From: Apostichopus japonicus
Lineage: Eukaryota; Echinodermata; Holothuroidea; Aspidochirotida; Stichopodidae
Assembly (NCBI RefSeq): GCF_037975245.1
Contig: NC_092571.1
Span: 4,267,501-4,331,500, forward strand
Direction of reading: 5' to 3'
DNA: 64,000 bases
Positions 24,701 through 35,959 of the stretch are shown piece after piece (position 1 is the first letter of the stretch; each line of letters starts with the position of its first letter). The position numbers and the translations under genes are program-made. The notes under the pieces are model-generated. The model saw nothing but the letters and a program-made list of their open reading frames with translations. It was not told where the DNA came from and ran no database searches.

Positions 24701-24979
24701 TTGGTCATCGATAGTCGCACATAGAAGATTGAGATTTTTCGGTCATGTAGCAAGACTCCAAGAGGACGCTCCAGCAAAGGTTGCTTTAAGAGAAGCACTG
24801 AGACATACTGCTAAACCAGTTGGAAGGCCCGTGACTACATTGCTTGGAAAAATAAAATCGCAATTCAAGGACATTAATATTAACAATTTCGAAGAAGCAA
24901 TAAACCTTGCGCAAGATCGTGATACGTGGCGGAGGTTAATCACTGAGCATGTCGGATAGACGAGACTCAACTTACTACT
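21719..24979 (+). mobile_element. Full-length RTE-like non-LTR retrotransposon
   Basis: A 3,261-bp insertion inside a satellite monomer, flanked by the 9-bp duplication ATAGATACT (21710-21718 and 24980-24988). It has a ~295-nt 5' UTR, one 981-codon ORF (22014-24959) and a 3' UTR of only 20 nt ending CTTACTACT. One ORF, endonuclease plus RT, length near 3.3 kb, a minimal 3' UTR and a short repetitive rather than poly(A) tail are typical of RTE-type LINEs; the exact clade is not proven. There is no visible 5' truncation. Confidence 0.9.
22014..24959 (+). CDS. Endonuclease-reverse transcriptase of RTE-like LINE, intact
   Basis: A single 981-aa frame. The N-terminus is an apurinic-type endonuclease: TLNCRG with Asn14, QETKI with Glu43, NAYAP, GDFNAKVG (about residue 154), SQIDYI and NTDHK. 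The RT core follows: LRPVILLSTLRKIL, motif A LDMSKAFD (about 626), motif B GSPQGDSAS, motif C QYADDISW (about 738). The C-terminal part has YNCELWGTT, FQRRLLRNILNIRW and LRFFGHVARLQ, a typical post-RT region of such elements, with no RNase H. All expected catalytic residues are present, so it could encode active enzyme for target-primed integration. A 20-A run (23339-23358, coding for six Lys) is a likely slippage site. The chosen ATG is the first of the frame. Confidence 0.95.
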   Translation: MRKNEQIIKVGTLNCRGISKEEKQLELIEDITRYNLDITAVQETKIRGPEEVKLPRSDQSNSYTFFKAACSNTYHGVGFFVKRRIDCVFKTISDRLALLTIYRTYNNKVHPLHIINAYAPTSAITYKNPVETEQFYQNLEDLLNSVNKKEVIICGDFNAKVGSSNPFFPKHIGKYTTGNTNTNGDFLTDLIVRNDLYLCNTFYKHKLEHINTYTSNFIPNNHRNPIRSQIDYIIAPLNFKIINIDARAYNGLHINTDHKIIISSFTLNSSTRRQIYPVNKTVESSNSCHLQSNKIDYNENVFNTLNETNFSQSPATYWKELSTVCLNNARNLNPPTKKVRFNNTKIASLSKKQKDLRLQIDNCKDIDQKRNLKTKRNKIIKQQHFLVKTAHEQKLIDEISEIENCKDDSHRFFKAIRVVQQKSKRDPITIKIGDKHIGDTDAKKKKKKIKEISKHFEKTFNCNIPDPKPNVFPEKLNTPFDEDEIAQAVSSLKNNKTPGCDKVTAEHLKYAPCTHKHIANILNSIAESGDFPIEIKQGILTPIQKPGKTKGPPENLRPVILLSTLRKILAVCVARRIRPSIDEHILPITQTAYTSGRCTAELVFAFKVLAEKAITSIGYTINLLMLDMSKAFDTIQRGSLLTDLEQVLDNDELHLISLLIDNVSYTVKLEGKLGLPFNTNIGSPQGDSASALFFITYLANSMKSDDNDIDAVILPSQLVDHDYSTTTTNSFFTVDQQYADDISWASTGQHILQDIEKRVSDKLAVRNLKINCTKTEKFTITRKGNDSWKKCKYVGSLLGTEEDINRRIGITNGAFNTLSSIFKSKNISRKIKLRIFETLLKSIFLYNCELWGTTKDLDRKIDTFQRRLLRNILNIRWTNNNWLSNDELYNETNQTPWSSIVAHRRLRFFGHVARLQEDAPAKVALREALRHTAKPVGRPVTTLLGKIKSQFKDININNFEEAINLAQDRDTWRRLITEHVG

Positions 24980-27726
24980 ATAGATACTTTGGGTGCGTCA
25001 TAGTTGGGGTAGTTGCGCTTACTTTTCGTTAGATAGACAAAGCTGTATGTTATAGTTTACAGATATAGATATAAATACAAAGTATACACATTGTATACAT
25101 ATATCCGTGCAAAGCGCATATATATTTTGTTTGCATCATAGCTAAGGTCGTCGCTCTTACTTTTCGTTGGACAGACAACGCTGTGTGTCTAATAGTTTAA
25201 ATGTATACCTTAAAATGCATGGTAAACAGTGCATACATACATCCGGGCGTTCAAGCGTTATACCAAAGCGCATAGATACTTTGGTTGCGTCATAGCTAAG
25301 ATCGTCAGGCTTACTTTTCGTTGGACAGACAACGCTGTGTGTTAGAGTTTAAATGTATAGATATAAATGCACGGTAAACAGTGTTTACATGTATCCGGAC
25401 ATTAAAGCGTTATACCAAAGCGCCTAGATACTTTGGTTGAGTCATAGTTAGGGTATAGTTGCGCTTACTTTTAATTAGATAGCCAAAGCTGTACGTTATA
25501 TAAATACACGTTAAACAGTGTATACATACATCCGGGCATTTAGGCGTTATACCAAAGCGCCTAGATACTTTGATTGCGTCATAAATAAGGTCGTCGCGCT
25601 TACTTTTCGTTGGACAGACAAAGCTGTATGTTACAGTTTCAATGTATAGATATACATGCACGTAAACAGTGTATACATACATCCGTGCATCAAAGCGTTA
25701 TTCAAAAAGGCATAGATACTTTGGTTGCGTCATAGATAGGGTAGTTGCGCTTACTTTTTGTTGGATAGACAAAGCTGTATGATATAGTTTTAATGTATAG
25801 ATAGAAATGCACGGTAAACAGTGTATACATGCATCCGGACATTAAAGCGTTATACCAAAGCGCATAGATACTTTGATTGCGTCATAGTTGGGGTAGTTGC
25901 GCTTACTTTTCGTTAGATAGACAAAGCTGTATGTTATTGTTTAAAGATATAGATATATACAAAGTATACACATTGTATACATATATCCGTGCAAAGCGCA
26001 TATATATTTTGTTTGCATCATAGCTAAGGTCGTCGCGCTTACTTTTCGTTGGACAAACAACGCTGAATGTTATAGTTTAAATGTATAGATATACTTGCAT
26101 GTAAACAGTATATACATACAGCCGTGCACTAAGCCGTTATACAAAAATGTATAGATATAAATGCACGCAAACAGTGTAAATACTTACATCCGTGCGTTCA
26201 AGCTTTATACAAAAGCGCATAGATACTTTGGTTGTATCATATATAGGGTAGTTGCCCTTACTTTTTGTTGGACAGACAAAACTCTATGTTATAGTTTAAA
26301 TGTATAGATATAAATGAACGTTAAACAGTGTTTACATGCATCCGGACGTTAAAGAGTTATACCAAAGCGCATAGATACTTTGGTTGAGTCATAGTTAGGG
26401 TATAGTTGCGCTTACTTTTAATTAGATAGCCAAAGCTGTACGTTATATAAATACACGTTAAACAGTGTATACATACATCCGGGCATTTAGGCGTTATACC
26501 AAAGCGCGATACTTTGATTGCGTCATAAATAAGGTCGTCGCGCTTACTTTTCGTTGGACAGACAAAGCTGTATGTTACAGTTTCAATGTATAGATATACA
26601 TGCACGTAAACAGTGTATACATACATCCGTGCATCAAAGCGTTATTCAAAAAGGCATAGATACTTTGGTTGCGTCATAGATAGGGTAGTTGCGCTTACTT
26701 TTTGTTGGATAGACAAGCTGTATGATATAGTTTTAATGTATAGATAGAAATGCACGGTAAACAGTGTATACATGCATCCGGACATTAAAGCGTTATACCA
26801 AAGCGCATAGATACTTTGATTGCGTCATAGTTGGGGTAGTTGCGCTTACTTTTCGTTAGATAGACAAAGCTGTATGTTATTGTTTAAAGATATAGATATA
26901 TACAAAGTATACACATTGTATACATATATCCGTGCAAAGCGCATATATATTTTGTTTGCATCATAGCTAAGGTCGTCGCGCTTACTTTTCGTTGGACAAA
27001 CAACGCTGAATGTTATAGTTTAAATGTATAGATATACTTGCATGTAAACAGTATATACATACAGCCGTGCACTAAGCCGTTATACAAAAATGTATAGATA
27101 TAAATGCACGCAAACAGTGTAAATACTTACATCCGTGCGTTCAAGCTTCATACAAAAGCGCATAGATACTTTGGTTGTATCATATATAGGGTAGTTGCCC
27201 TTACTTTTTGTTGGACAGACAAAACTCTATGTTATAGTTTAAATGTATAGATATAAATGAACGTTAAACAGTGTTTACATGCATCCGGACGTTAAAGAGT
27301 TATACCAAAGCGCATAGATACTTTGGATGTGTCATTGTTGGGGTAGTTGCGCTTACTTTTCGTTAGATAGGCAAAGCTGTATGTTATAGTTTAAAGGTAT
27401 AGATATAAATACAAAGTATACACATTGTATACATATGTCCGTGCAAAGCGCATATATATTTGTATGCGTCATAGCTTAGGTCGTCACGCTTACTTTTCGT
27501 TGGACAGACAACGCTGTGTGTTAATGTTTAAATGTATAGATATAAATGCCCGTTAACAGTGTTTACATACAGCCGTGATATAAAGCGTTATACAAAAAGG
27601 CATAGATACTTTGATTGCGTCATAGATAGGGTAGTTGCGCTTACTTTTTGTTGGATAGACAACGCTGTATGTTATAGTAAAAATGTATAGATATACATGC
27701 ACGGTAAACAGTGAATATAGTAAACA

Positions 27727-27735
<9 letters not shown>
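24980..27735 (+). repeat. Tandem satellite, right block with higher-order repeat
   Basis: Same ~150-bp monomers. From about 25422 to 27311 two ~945-bp multi-monomer blocks follow one another with near identity; for example the TTGGGGTAGTTGCGC monomer at 25863 recurs at 26806. This is a higher-order repeat of about six monomers. The block ends in a (TA)n tract (27728-27768) next to a Tx1-like fragment. Confidence 0.93.
25422..27311 (+). repeat. Two copies of a ~945-bp higher-order satellite repeat
   Basis: Block 1 is about 25422-26366 and block 2 about 26367-27311. They differ by a few substitutions and small deletions, such as 3 nt missing at about 26507, whereas monomers within a block differ far more. 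This indicates recent unequal exchange or amplification of a six-monomer unit. Confidence 0.85.
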
Positions 27736-27769
<34 letters not shown>

Positions 27770-27770
<1 letters not shown>

Positions 27771-29945
27771 GCGGGCGACAGACGCGTCCCATCTGTGCGC
27801 GATACTGATGGGACCGTGGTTAGCGACCCTCAAGGCATTGCCTGGGCATAGTCTGGGCATGGTAACTTTGCTGCCCAAGTCCGGGGACCCCTTGGATCCT
27901 CGTAATAAGCGCCCGATTACCTTGTTAAATGTGGACAACAAGTTGCTGGCTAAGGTTTGTGCAACCGTCTTGCACTGGCTATGCCGCATCTTGTGGGTGA
28001 TCTCCAGACTTGTGCAGTGAAGGGTCATTGCATCCAACAGAACTTGTGATTGGTGCGCGACTTGACTGACTTTATTATTGAGCGTGATCTGCCATGTGCA
28101 TTTGTCTCTCTTAACCAGCAGAAGGCCTTTGACGCGGTGTTTTAATGAATGTATTGGAGACGTTTCAGTTGCACCCAAATTTTCGTTAATGGATTTCTGT
28201 TTTGTATCAGGAAAGTTTAAGTTCTGTGATTGTAAATGGGTTTGTTCAGAGGATTTTAACGTAGATATGGGGTGCGCCAGGGGTGCCCTCTGTCTCCATT
28301 ACTTTGTGTTTTGTTTAGCGAGTCTCTCTCCCGTCTTTCGTTGTTCCAGGGGGTGTCAAAGTGAAATACGTTCAATATGCAGATGACGTCACGTGTTTGG
28401 TTTCGAATCTGGGCTCCTTTCGTGCCCTCTCGGAGGATTTATATATCTTTGAGAGAGCTACCGGGCCTAAGTTGAATCCGAACAAGACAAAGGGCCTTCG
28501 CCTTGGGAGCTGGAGATACAGAGACTTACCAGTGGGTGGATCGTGGTCGGATCAGAATATCAAAATTAATGGTATGGTTCGGCTACGGGGCACCTTGTGA
28601 TGTCACCTGGAACGAGAGGGCTGAGGTATTTGAGAGCAGACTCAAAACCTTGGCAACCGCTGGCTTTCGATCTTGGGTAAAGTCATTGTTATGAATCGTT
28701 TCGTTTCGCCCATCTTGTGGTACCCGGGCGCGGTGTACCCAATTCCGCGTCGCGTCCTGGTGCGGTTGGAGAGAGCGCCATTTTCATTCTTTGGTCGGGT
28801 GGCACAGAGCTTATTTAAGCAATTGTTTGTAGTGGTAACTGACCCAGGGTTGCCTTGTCCAGATTTTGTACGATTTTGGGGCATGTTGCACTTGCGTCGA
28901 TGGGTCCGTCGCTGTTTAGCAACAGAGAACCACATAGTAGTATTCCGAGCAGGGTGGTGCGTGTCATTTGTTCCGCTCTTTTTGAGTTACCCCATGTTGA
29001 CCTGTCACGGCCGGCCCTTGTACACAGTTCATTGCGGGAAAGGGCCTTAAATGCATTATTAGTACAGGGACGTCATCCTGCCAAAGTATGGCGTTCGGTG
29101 CATTCAAGGCTGAATAATTGCAGGCATTGTTTCTTTGTTTCAAGATTTGTGGGAGAGGTTTCAGACCTGGACCGACCGTGTAACGGGAGACCGTTCATGG
29201 TCGGTAGGACAGGGCTTTGTTTTATATGGGGTAGATCCTCCAGTTTGTTCTGTTGCTGTGTTACACCGTATTATTTGTGTTTTTTTTTCTATTTTGAAAA
29301 TTACTTATTTAGAGGAATAGATGTCATATAGTTTTTAGGGGAATATTTGCTTGTTGGCAGGCTGTCCTGGAGGCGGTGAAGTCTGACATTCGCTATCAGG
29401 TTGCAGGCGATTTTCGCCGTTTATCTGGGGCTGCCTTTTTTGGACGCTGATGTGCTGGGGAGGGATGTTTTGTTTTGCTGCGTACTGGTCGTCCTTTTTT
29501 AGTTTGTTGAATGTTCCAGTGGGTGGTGGTGGGGGGGTCTTTCTCTGCTGGTCGGAGGGCGTACTTACTCTTTCTTTCGGCTCGCTTGACTTGAGGTTTC
29601 TTTGTCAGAGTGGGCTGGTTTGGTAGTGCCGTTTGGCCGTGTCGTTTAGATCCCCGCAGCGCGGGTCACGTAAAATGTAGTCCTGAAATAGCCTTGAAAG
29701 CATTGCACGTTTGTTTTTTTGACTGTGACATTGTTTTTCGGCTATGGGAGTGGCTTCAAGCTTATTTTCGGAAGGAATTACTGGTCATCGTTTATGGTCG
29801 AGGCATAGATTTTTATTATACGTTGTTGATCCCGCGAATTATCCCGGGGGTGTTTTGGGTATTCTGTTGTATGTATCCTGTCAGGGGGTCTATCAAAATA
29901 ACACTCTTAGTTGTACTACTTAAGGAATCTCTACTTATGTAACTG
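27770..29945 (+). mobile_element. Decayed Tx1/L1-like LINE pol, copy C
   Basis: The longest Tx1-like remnant in the window. With frameshifts it shows LPKSGDPLDPRNKRPITLLN (about 27870), LNQQKAFDAV-like motif A (about 28115), a GVRQGCPLSPLL-like motif B (about 28268), VQYADDVTCLV (about 28365), LNPNKTKGLRLGSW, and a zf-RVT-like end SPEIALKALHVCFFDCDIVF (about 29680) near the C-terminus. No intact frame remains. It starts directly against the satellite's TA tract, so its 5' end is lost. It is homologous to 5500-6860 and the copy B fragment. Confidence 0.85.
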
Positions 29946-30690
29946 CAGTACCGTATCTCATTTGCATAAATGTGTGTGTAACAATAGACTTAATACTAGT
30001 AGTCGTACCTTTAAATTCCTTGAGCGGTTTTTGGAATGTTGCCTCTGTGGAAAATTAGGCATAGAGATTCTCACTTCGCTCACTGACGTCCTGCTGTAGA
30101 GATTGGGAGACGATTTGGTCGGGGACCAGCACAGTGAAAAAATAATAATTTTTGAAAGTGAAGTCAACGTATTGTGAAATTCAACGTATTTTGAAAGTCA
30201 ACGTATTGTGAAAGTCAACGTAATTGCGTGAACCAGGTTTTGGATTGGAGCCGTGACCTGGTGGTAGCTTGTGACCTGAGAATTAGGTCAGACATTGGCT
30301 GAGAGGTGACATGCGATGTTCCTTTCGACTGCTTGAGAGGCAGAGATAGAGTCTTTATCCTGGAACTGGAGAGAAAGCCGTGTCGAGCCTAACCTGCATT
30401 ATTCGTATTATTATTATTATTATTATTATTATTCATTTGTATTTCTAAGTTTTATTGTAGGAGGCCTCAAGTAACTTATGGTTTCATATAATAAAGTAAA
30501 TTTTTGTGTTTAAACCTCGTATCGCTTCTTTTATCGAGTCTATGTGTCAGACCTGCACCTGTTCCAAGGACCTTGTTTAGGGGTACCTTGTGACATATCC
30601 CTTTTAACTTAAGAAACATGTATGGCTCAATATATGTCATGCAGTGTTTCATGGGAGGGTCGATCCGTTGGAGCTGGTTCTTGTAGCGTT
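29946..30690. other. Tail of copy C with short tandem repeats
   Basis: Contains four imperfect ~18-bp repeats of the type AAAGTCAACGTATTGTG (about 30153-30224) and an (ATT)n tract (about 30407-30434). No ORF is recognised. It may be 3' sequence of the Tx1-like element or later insertions. Confidence 0.5.
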
Positions 30691-31240
30691 GAAAAGTGAC
30701 CTCAGGATCCAAATCAAGGACGATATTAACGCTTTTCGAGACCTGTTTTCTCGGGCCGCTGGTGTTCAAGATTAGGGGAATGGTAGGCCTACGGGCCGGC
30801 CGACCGTTTGCACTTTTGTGGAGGTTTCATATTGAGTTCGCTGTTAGGGGTTGTAGGGTTCAAGTGGGTGTGTGTGGTAATTTTGTGTTGCTGAGTTTGG
30901 TTGGGACCGTTAGGGTTTGGTTTTGAGCGCCTTTTAGACGGTGACGTTTTGGATTCCGCTAGATAATTAGCATACAAGCTCCGATGAGGACTGCTTTAAC
31001 TCCCGGGTACTCGCATTCCGACTTCAGAAGCAGTCTTAATATATATAACGGTTATTTTTATATGAATACAACAGCTTTCATATCTCGGCATATCTTGTCA
31101 CGTAAAACACGTACTTTTGAATTGCTAGCTGGAATGTGTTGAAAAGACTCCCTATACAAAGAAAATCTCTGTTTATCTGAGACAGCTGTCAATCACTTAA
31201 CTGATTAATAAGAGCAGAATAACATAGCTGCTTTTTTCTT
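30690..31240 (+). repeat. Copy C direct repeat, first unit
   Basis: Repeated at about 32180-32740. Shared landmarks are GATCCAAATCAAGG, CTTTTCGAGACCTGTTTTCT, TTTTGAGCGCCTTTTAGACG, GATTCCGCTAGA and GCTCCGATGAGGACTGCTTT. The end also matches 6830-7260 and 57340-57760, so it is the LINE 3' tail plus flank. After it, 31285-31460 matches B-only sequence 57805-57990. Confidence 0.85.
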
Positions 31241-31460
31241 TCTTGAGCATTGTTACACCTTGTAGGATTCAGAAACAATCAACAAATGAAGTGGACTCAT
31301 CCATGAATTAAAGCAACTCTTCGACTTGTTTGCCTGTATGTAGGAAAAACAGAAGAGAAATTACACTTCCGGGTTTTACTTTCACAATTCAAAGCAACAT
31401 CTGTTTCCATAAGTTGGAATTAAATTTTCTCACGAATGTCATTTATAAAGAGTCTTTATA

Positions 31461-32179
31461 ATAACTTTAATTAGAAGTGTTAACAACTTAATCAGTTATG
31501 AATAATCGACGTAAGATTCCACAATGTGACGTTGCAGTGTAGACACCTATACCTCGTGAATCACGACTAAGTTAACCATTCTTCCAGCTGAAGTATTAAG
31601 CAAAAAGTATTAATATTAGTTCTCTCAGTAGAACACTTTAGAATCATTGCTAGAGATTCTAGATAGAATTCCTGTTTATGTTAGAAATCAATATCATATT
31701 TATCTAGTGTTTGACGTTCCAAAAAAAAACGAGATTAGAACACACAGAAGCATCCGTTATCTAATGTATTTCAACAAAGATTGTTAAATCACTTTATGCG
31801 TAAATTTATCTAATACTTGAGTCTGTGAAGGTAAAAACATTGAACTTACTGCAACGTTGTAACACAAGACAAGATTGGCATTACAATACTTTACAATGTA
31901 AAAGCTCGACCTCCTTGTAGTAATTGTAGTGTAGAGATACGCATTGATGGTTTCCGTCATCGGTAAATGTATACTCAAAATTGTGATTCGATCAAGGCGG
32001 TTCATCATTAATTTATATAATATAGTACTCGAGGACCCGCGCCACTTTAAAGTAGCTCGCCATGTAGGACTTTGTCATGTCGAAAATTATCCATGCTGGT
32101 TGAGTTTCAATATAATAATAGTACAATACAGAGGGTTTTACTCCAATAAGGTGAGAGTAACCTACGGATCAACTGCCAA
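31461..32179. other. No gene recognised
   Basis: AT-rich sequence between the two direct repeats of copy C. Short frames only; no splice or repeat structure noticed. Confidence 0.5.
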
Positions 32180-32740
32180 CAAGTGACCTACGGATCCAAA
32201 TCAAGGCCAATATTATCGCTTTTCGAGACCTGTTTTCTCGGGCCGCTTGTACTCACGATTGAGTACAAGGCTACGGGCGTGCCGACCCATTTGCACTTTT
32301 GAAAAAGGTAACCTATTTAGCTCAGTGTCGGGGGTTGGGGGATTAGGTGGGTGTGTGTGGTAATTTATGCTGCTGATTTTAGTTACAATACGATTAGGGT
32401 TTGGTTTTGAGCGCCTTTTAGACGGTGACGATTTCGATTCCGCTAGACAGTTTCACATGAAAGCTCCGATGAGGACTGCTTTGATTCCCAGGTTCTGGCA
32501 CTCCGACTTAAGAAGCAGTCTTTATATAGATATGATTGTTTTCACATGAATAAAACAGCTTTCATTTCTCGACATATCTTGTCACGTAAAACATGTAGTT
32601 TTTACATGCTTGCTTGCTAGCTGGAATGTGTTGAAAGAATCCATATACAGAGAAAATATATGTTTATCCGAGAAAGCTGTCAATCACTTAACTGATAAAT
32701 GAAAGCAGAATAAGATAGTGTGCTTGTTTCCTTCGTGATC
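32180..32740 (+). repeat. Copy C direct repeat, second unit
   Basis: Diverged partner of 30690-31240. Near 32735 the sequence switches to the block homologous to 5021-5647 and 53576-54209, so this is the junction of two overlapping segment copies. Confidence 0.85.
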
Positions 32741-33350
32741 GATTAATACACAAATAACAAGCATTCTGCTTGCTTTTGTTTTGTTACATATGATTTCATT
32801 GATCTGAAATTCACAGGTCATATTTCATAATTTTTACCAGGAATGCAACGTTTTTTTTTCTCCAAGTTCTACGCACTGTGTTTCGTCCATTGCAAGATAG
32901 TAAAAGAGACTAATAAATATAATGACTGAACTTGCTTCGTAATGAGTTATTTGACATTTAGGAAACCTCGACTTTAAGCCAGGTAAAATAATTTACACAG
33001 AATTGTTTCGGATGACTTCATTATCACATTGCCATAACAGGGGTTTAAAATGGGAGGGGACTTCGGGAGGGGAAATGGGAGGGAGAGGTATATTTCTGTT
33101 TTTAAAGTAAGAATGAACAAACATAATGGTCGAATTTTAGTATCATATACCTCGATCATCACGATTTAGTAACTTGGAGAACAAACAAATCGATGAAACA
33201 CATAAAACGTTTATCACTCGCAATGCAACATATTGTAAGTGATCTCCAGACTTGTTCCGTTAGAGGGTATTGTATCCGGCAAAATGTTTGGTCAATGAGT
33301 CACTCGACTGAATCTGTCATAGAACTTGGTTTGTTGTGTGGGTTGGTCTC
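32736..33350 (+). repeat. Copy C of the pre-LINE flank
   Basis: Collinear with A 5021-5647 and B 53576-54209, including the right inverted-repeat arm and the start of the Tx1-like RT. It ends in GGTCTC exactly where the BEL remnant begins. It shares variants with B rather than A, for example TTGTTGTGTGG and ACTTC in the G-rich block. Confidence 0.9.
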
Positions 33351-34142
33351 TGTCACCAAGACGACGCTCAATGAAGCTGAACAAGGTGGTTGTATGTTTT
33401 AGCCCATTTATTCACACGCGTGGTTTGAACAAGACCACGCGTGTGAATAAATGGGCTAAAACATACAACCACCTTGTTCAGCTTCATTGATCGTTGTCTT
33501 GGTGACAGTGAAAAAATCGTTACCGGGGATCTCTTGTTTACCAAACCTTAACTCGCGTATTAAACGCTCTGTGACTAGGTGCGAGTTCCCAAACCGGTTT
33601 TCTAATATGGACCTAGCTTTAGCATAACCGCTACTACCTCCAACTAACTGGCAACTCCTAATGGCCTCTTTAGCAGAGCCCGATGTATACTGCATTAACC
33701 TATAGACAACTTTAAATCGTTGTCGTCACATACCTTATCAACATTGGCCTCGAAAGCCCTGATGAATTGATGATAATATAATGAGTTGCCATGAAATATT
33801 TGCAGCTCTACCTTAGGTAAATTCAATAAATGTAGAAATTCTTTACGAGATAAATCTGCATTTGGATTATCCTTAAGGGATTGATCCTCACGTTTTACTT
33901 CAGAAGAATTCAATGCATCTTTAACTAGATTTAAAGCGGAAATGTAATCTTTCTGCTTGTCACAGAAAAAGTCGTCGCTCTCGTCAACATCCTCCTCATC
34001 AGTAAGCGTCTCGTGGTACTTGTCGTGGGCCAACGTAAACACTTTGAAAAGATCTTTCAATAAAATTACATGACTGTTAATGTCCACGTTACCTTCCTCG
34101 ATATACTGCCTGACACGATTAATCTGCGTCGTAACAGCCCTC
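33351..34142 (-). mobile_element. BEL/Pao remnant with palindromic end, copy C
   Basis: 33351-33427 is an LTR head beginning TGTCACCAAG. After a 6-nt spacer, its reverse complement runs 33434-33507 and continues into the gag gene in reverse (33508-34142). The minus-strand gag frame reads through LNLPKVELQIFHGN and SGSAKEAIRSCQLVGG, then ERLIRELRFG. It lacks pol and LTR bodies. It starts at the same target base as copy B, so both descend from one insertion. Homology to gag stops at about 34142 without a matching target duplication, so the far side has been deleted or rearranged. Confidence 0.85.
33456..34087 (-). pseudogene. BEL/Pao gag fragment, copy C
   Basis: Two minus-strand frames (34087-33695 and 33695-33456) cover the same gag region as 54567-55286. 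They are separated by a frame break at about 33695-33700, near LKLS/RLMQ. The preserved core, LPKVELQIFHGN through RFGNSHLVTERLIREL, is the DUF1759-type region of BEL/Pao Gag, which is expected to form particles with element RNA. The start used in B is lost here. Confidence 0.8.
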
Positions 34143-35820
34143 TCCTGGGTTCTCTCCTGGGTGACTTCTCTTTAAAAGTGTTTTGTTTGCAAGACGCTTT
34201 TCCAGGTTAAAGTGATAGCGTCTTGTCGATCCGACGAGGGGTGTACACACATTAAAAAACTAAAAAAACAACTTTTAACAGCCCTACCAACGGAGAAATA
34301 ATCCAAACCATGATACCAAAAATATAATTCAAGCACGAGATAGAATTTAAGTAATGGGTATGAAATGTATTCGATTCGATACAAACAATTTCGCTATAAG
34401 TTTTCTTCATAATTTGAGCTTTTCAGCATAATTTGAACGGTAAATATCAAGCATTGAAATATGGTACGATATAACATGGTTTACAATATAACTACATGTC
34501 ATCTCATAAAGCTGTTATAAACAGTTCAACGTGTTTTATGACTGTTATCTATCTTCTGGTGGTCCGGTCTGTTACAGAATCTTACTACGCCGATTTCTCC
34601 GGTATTGTCCCCTGCATGTCACCCCTCCCTGTGCTTGTAAATCAATTGTTGTGCCACCACAACCATGCAACGTTGAAAAAAAAAACAGATATCAGAGTAC
34701 AAACTATCTTATCTGCCTTTGGAATTGTAATTTGTAATGGACATTAAGTCCAACTGTCCCTGAGTAGCAACACAAACAACCGTTGCATTGTCTCCACACG
34801 AGGTACATGTTAACTTTATCAATGAGGGAATACTTTTGATCAAAGTTACACTCATAACGTTCAAGTCTATACCTGGATATGCGTCTAGAATTGAACATTT
34901 TTATTCTGAACTAAAGAAGGACTTTTCATTTCACAGACGAGTATTGAAGGATGATAATAAATGGTAAACAGATGATAAGTATGCTGTAAAAGGAGAAGAT
35001 CATTCCCGGAAAAGTAATTACGAAACAGATGATGGTAGGTTCCAACATCTCCTTCTTGAAGGTTTAGAATTTAAAACCAAAATCATATAAGTACGATGGA
35101 TAATCTCCGTGTGAGTATTCTACTTGAACTAGATTTTCGATATAACTGACTAAGCGCAGAATTGAAACTTTATAACAATATATATAAAGCCTACTTTTAA
35201 TATAAGAAATCCAATTATTCATTTAACGAAGAGCTTTGCATAATTACCACAAAAAGAACAACTATTTTTACAGCTATATAGCAATAGGCTGACAAACAAT
35301 GCAAGATCAGATAACACGCATTGAACAAAAACATATTTCAAATTAATGACTTGAATATTTAAAACTTCCTTTGGCTTAATGGTTTTCACACAAAAGGAAT
35401 CATTAGCGTAATAATAATAACCCTCATTCATTTACCAAACAGTTGGTTGCTTAACAAACCATTATTTACATCATTTCTTTTTCGTTTTTGTTAAATTTCG
35501 AAGAAATTGTTATATGCACCAAGTTTTGCTATGGGAAAAATTAATTTTCAGATATGAGTCGTATATGTGAACTAACATTATTGCATAAACTGAAATAGAA
35601 AAAAAAGACTACATGTAAAGTCCCCATAATTGAGTTTCGTTTCGTTTATTTCTGCCATTATATCACAAAGATGTACATTCGTTAATACATAGTTATGGCA
35701 ATGAGGCAGCGGGACTAGAAGTACAGTAATTCCATGTGCTGTGAACGTAAGTACACATATGACATATATTAGAGAAACCAGAAAAATGAGATGTGACTCA
35801 ATATTGACAAATGATGTGTA
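34143..35820. other. No gene recognised
   Basis: AT-rich, with short frames on both strands and no homology to other parts of the window that I can see. Confidence 0.5.
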
Positions 35821-35822
35821 TT

Positions 35823-35825
<3 letters not shown>

Positions 35826-35878
<53 letters not shown>

Positions 35879-35924
35879 CAATATATATATATATATATAT
35901 CAATATATAAATATATATATATAT

Positions 35925-35959
<35 letters not shown>

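Noticed and set aside
25410-26626. Minus-strand frames of ~90 codons recurring in the satellite
   Set aside because: They read through several monomers, differ by indels and repeat with the satellite period, so they are by-products of the repeat.
30476-30769. 97-codon minus-strand frame in the copy C tail
   Set aside because: Overlaps the LINE tail repeat, absent as a frame in the second copy at 32.2 kb, no motif.
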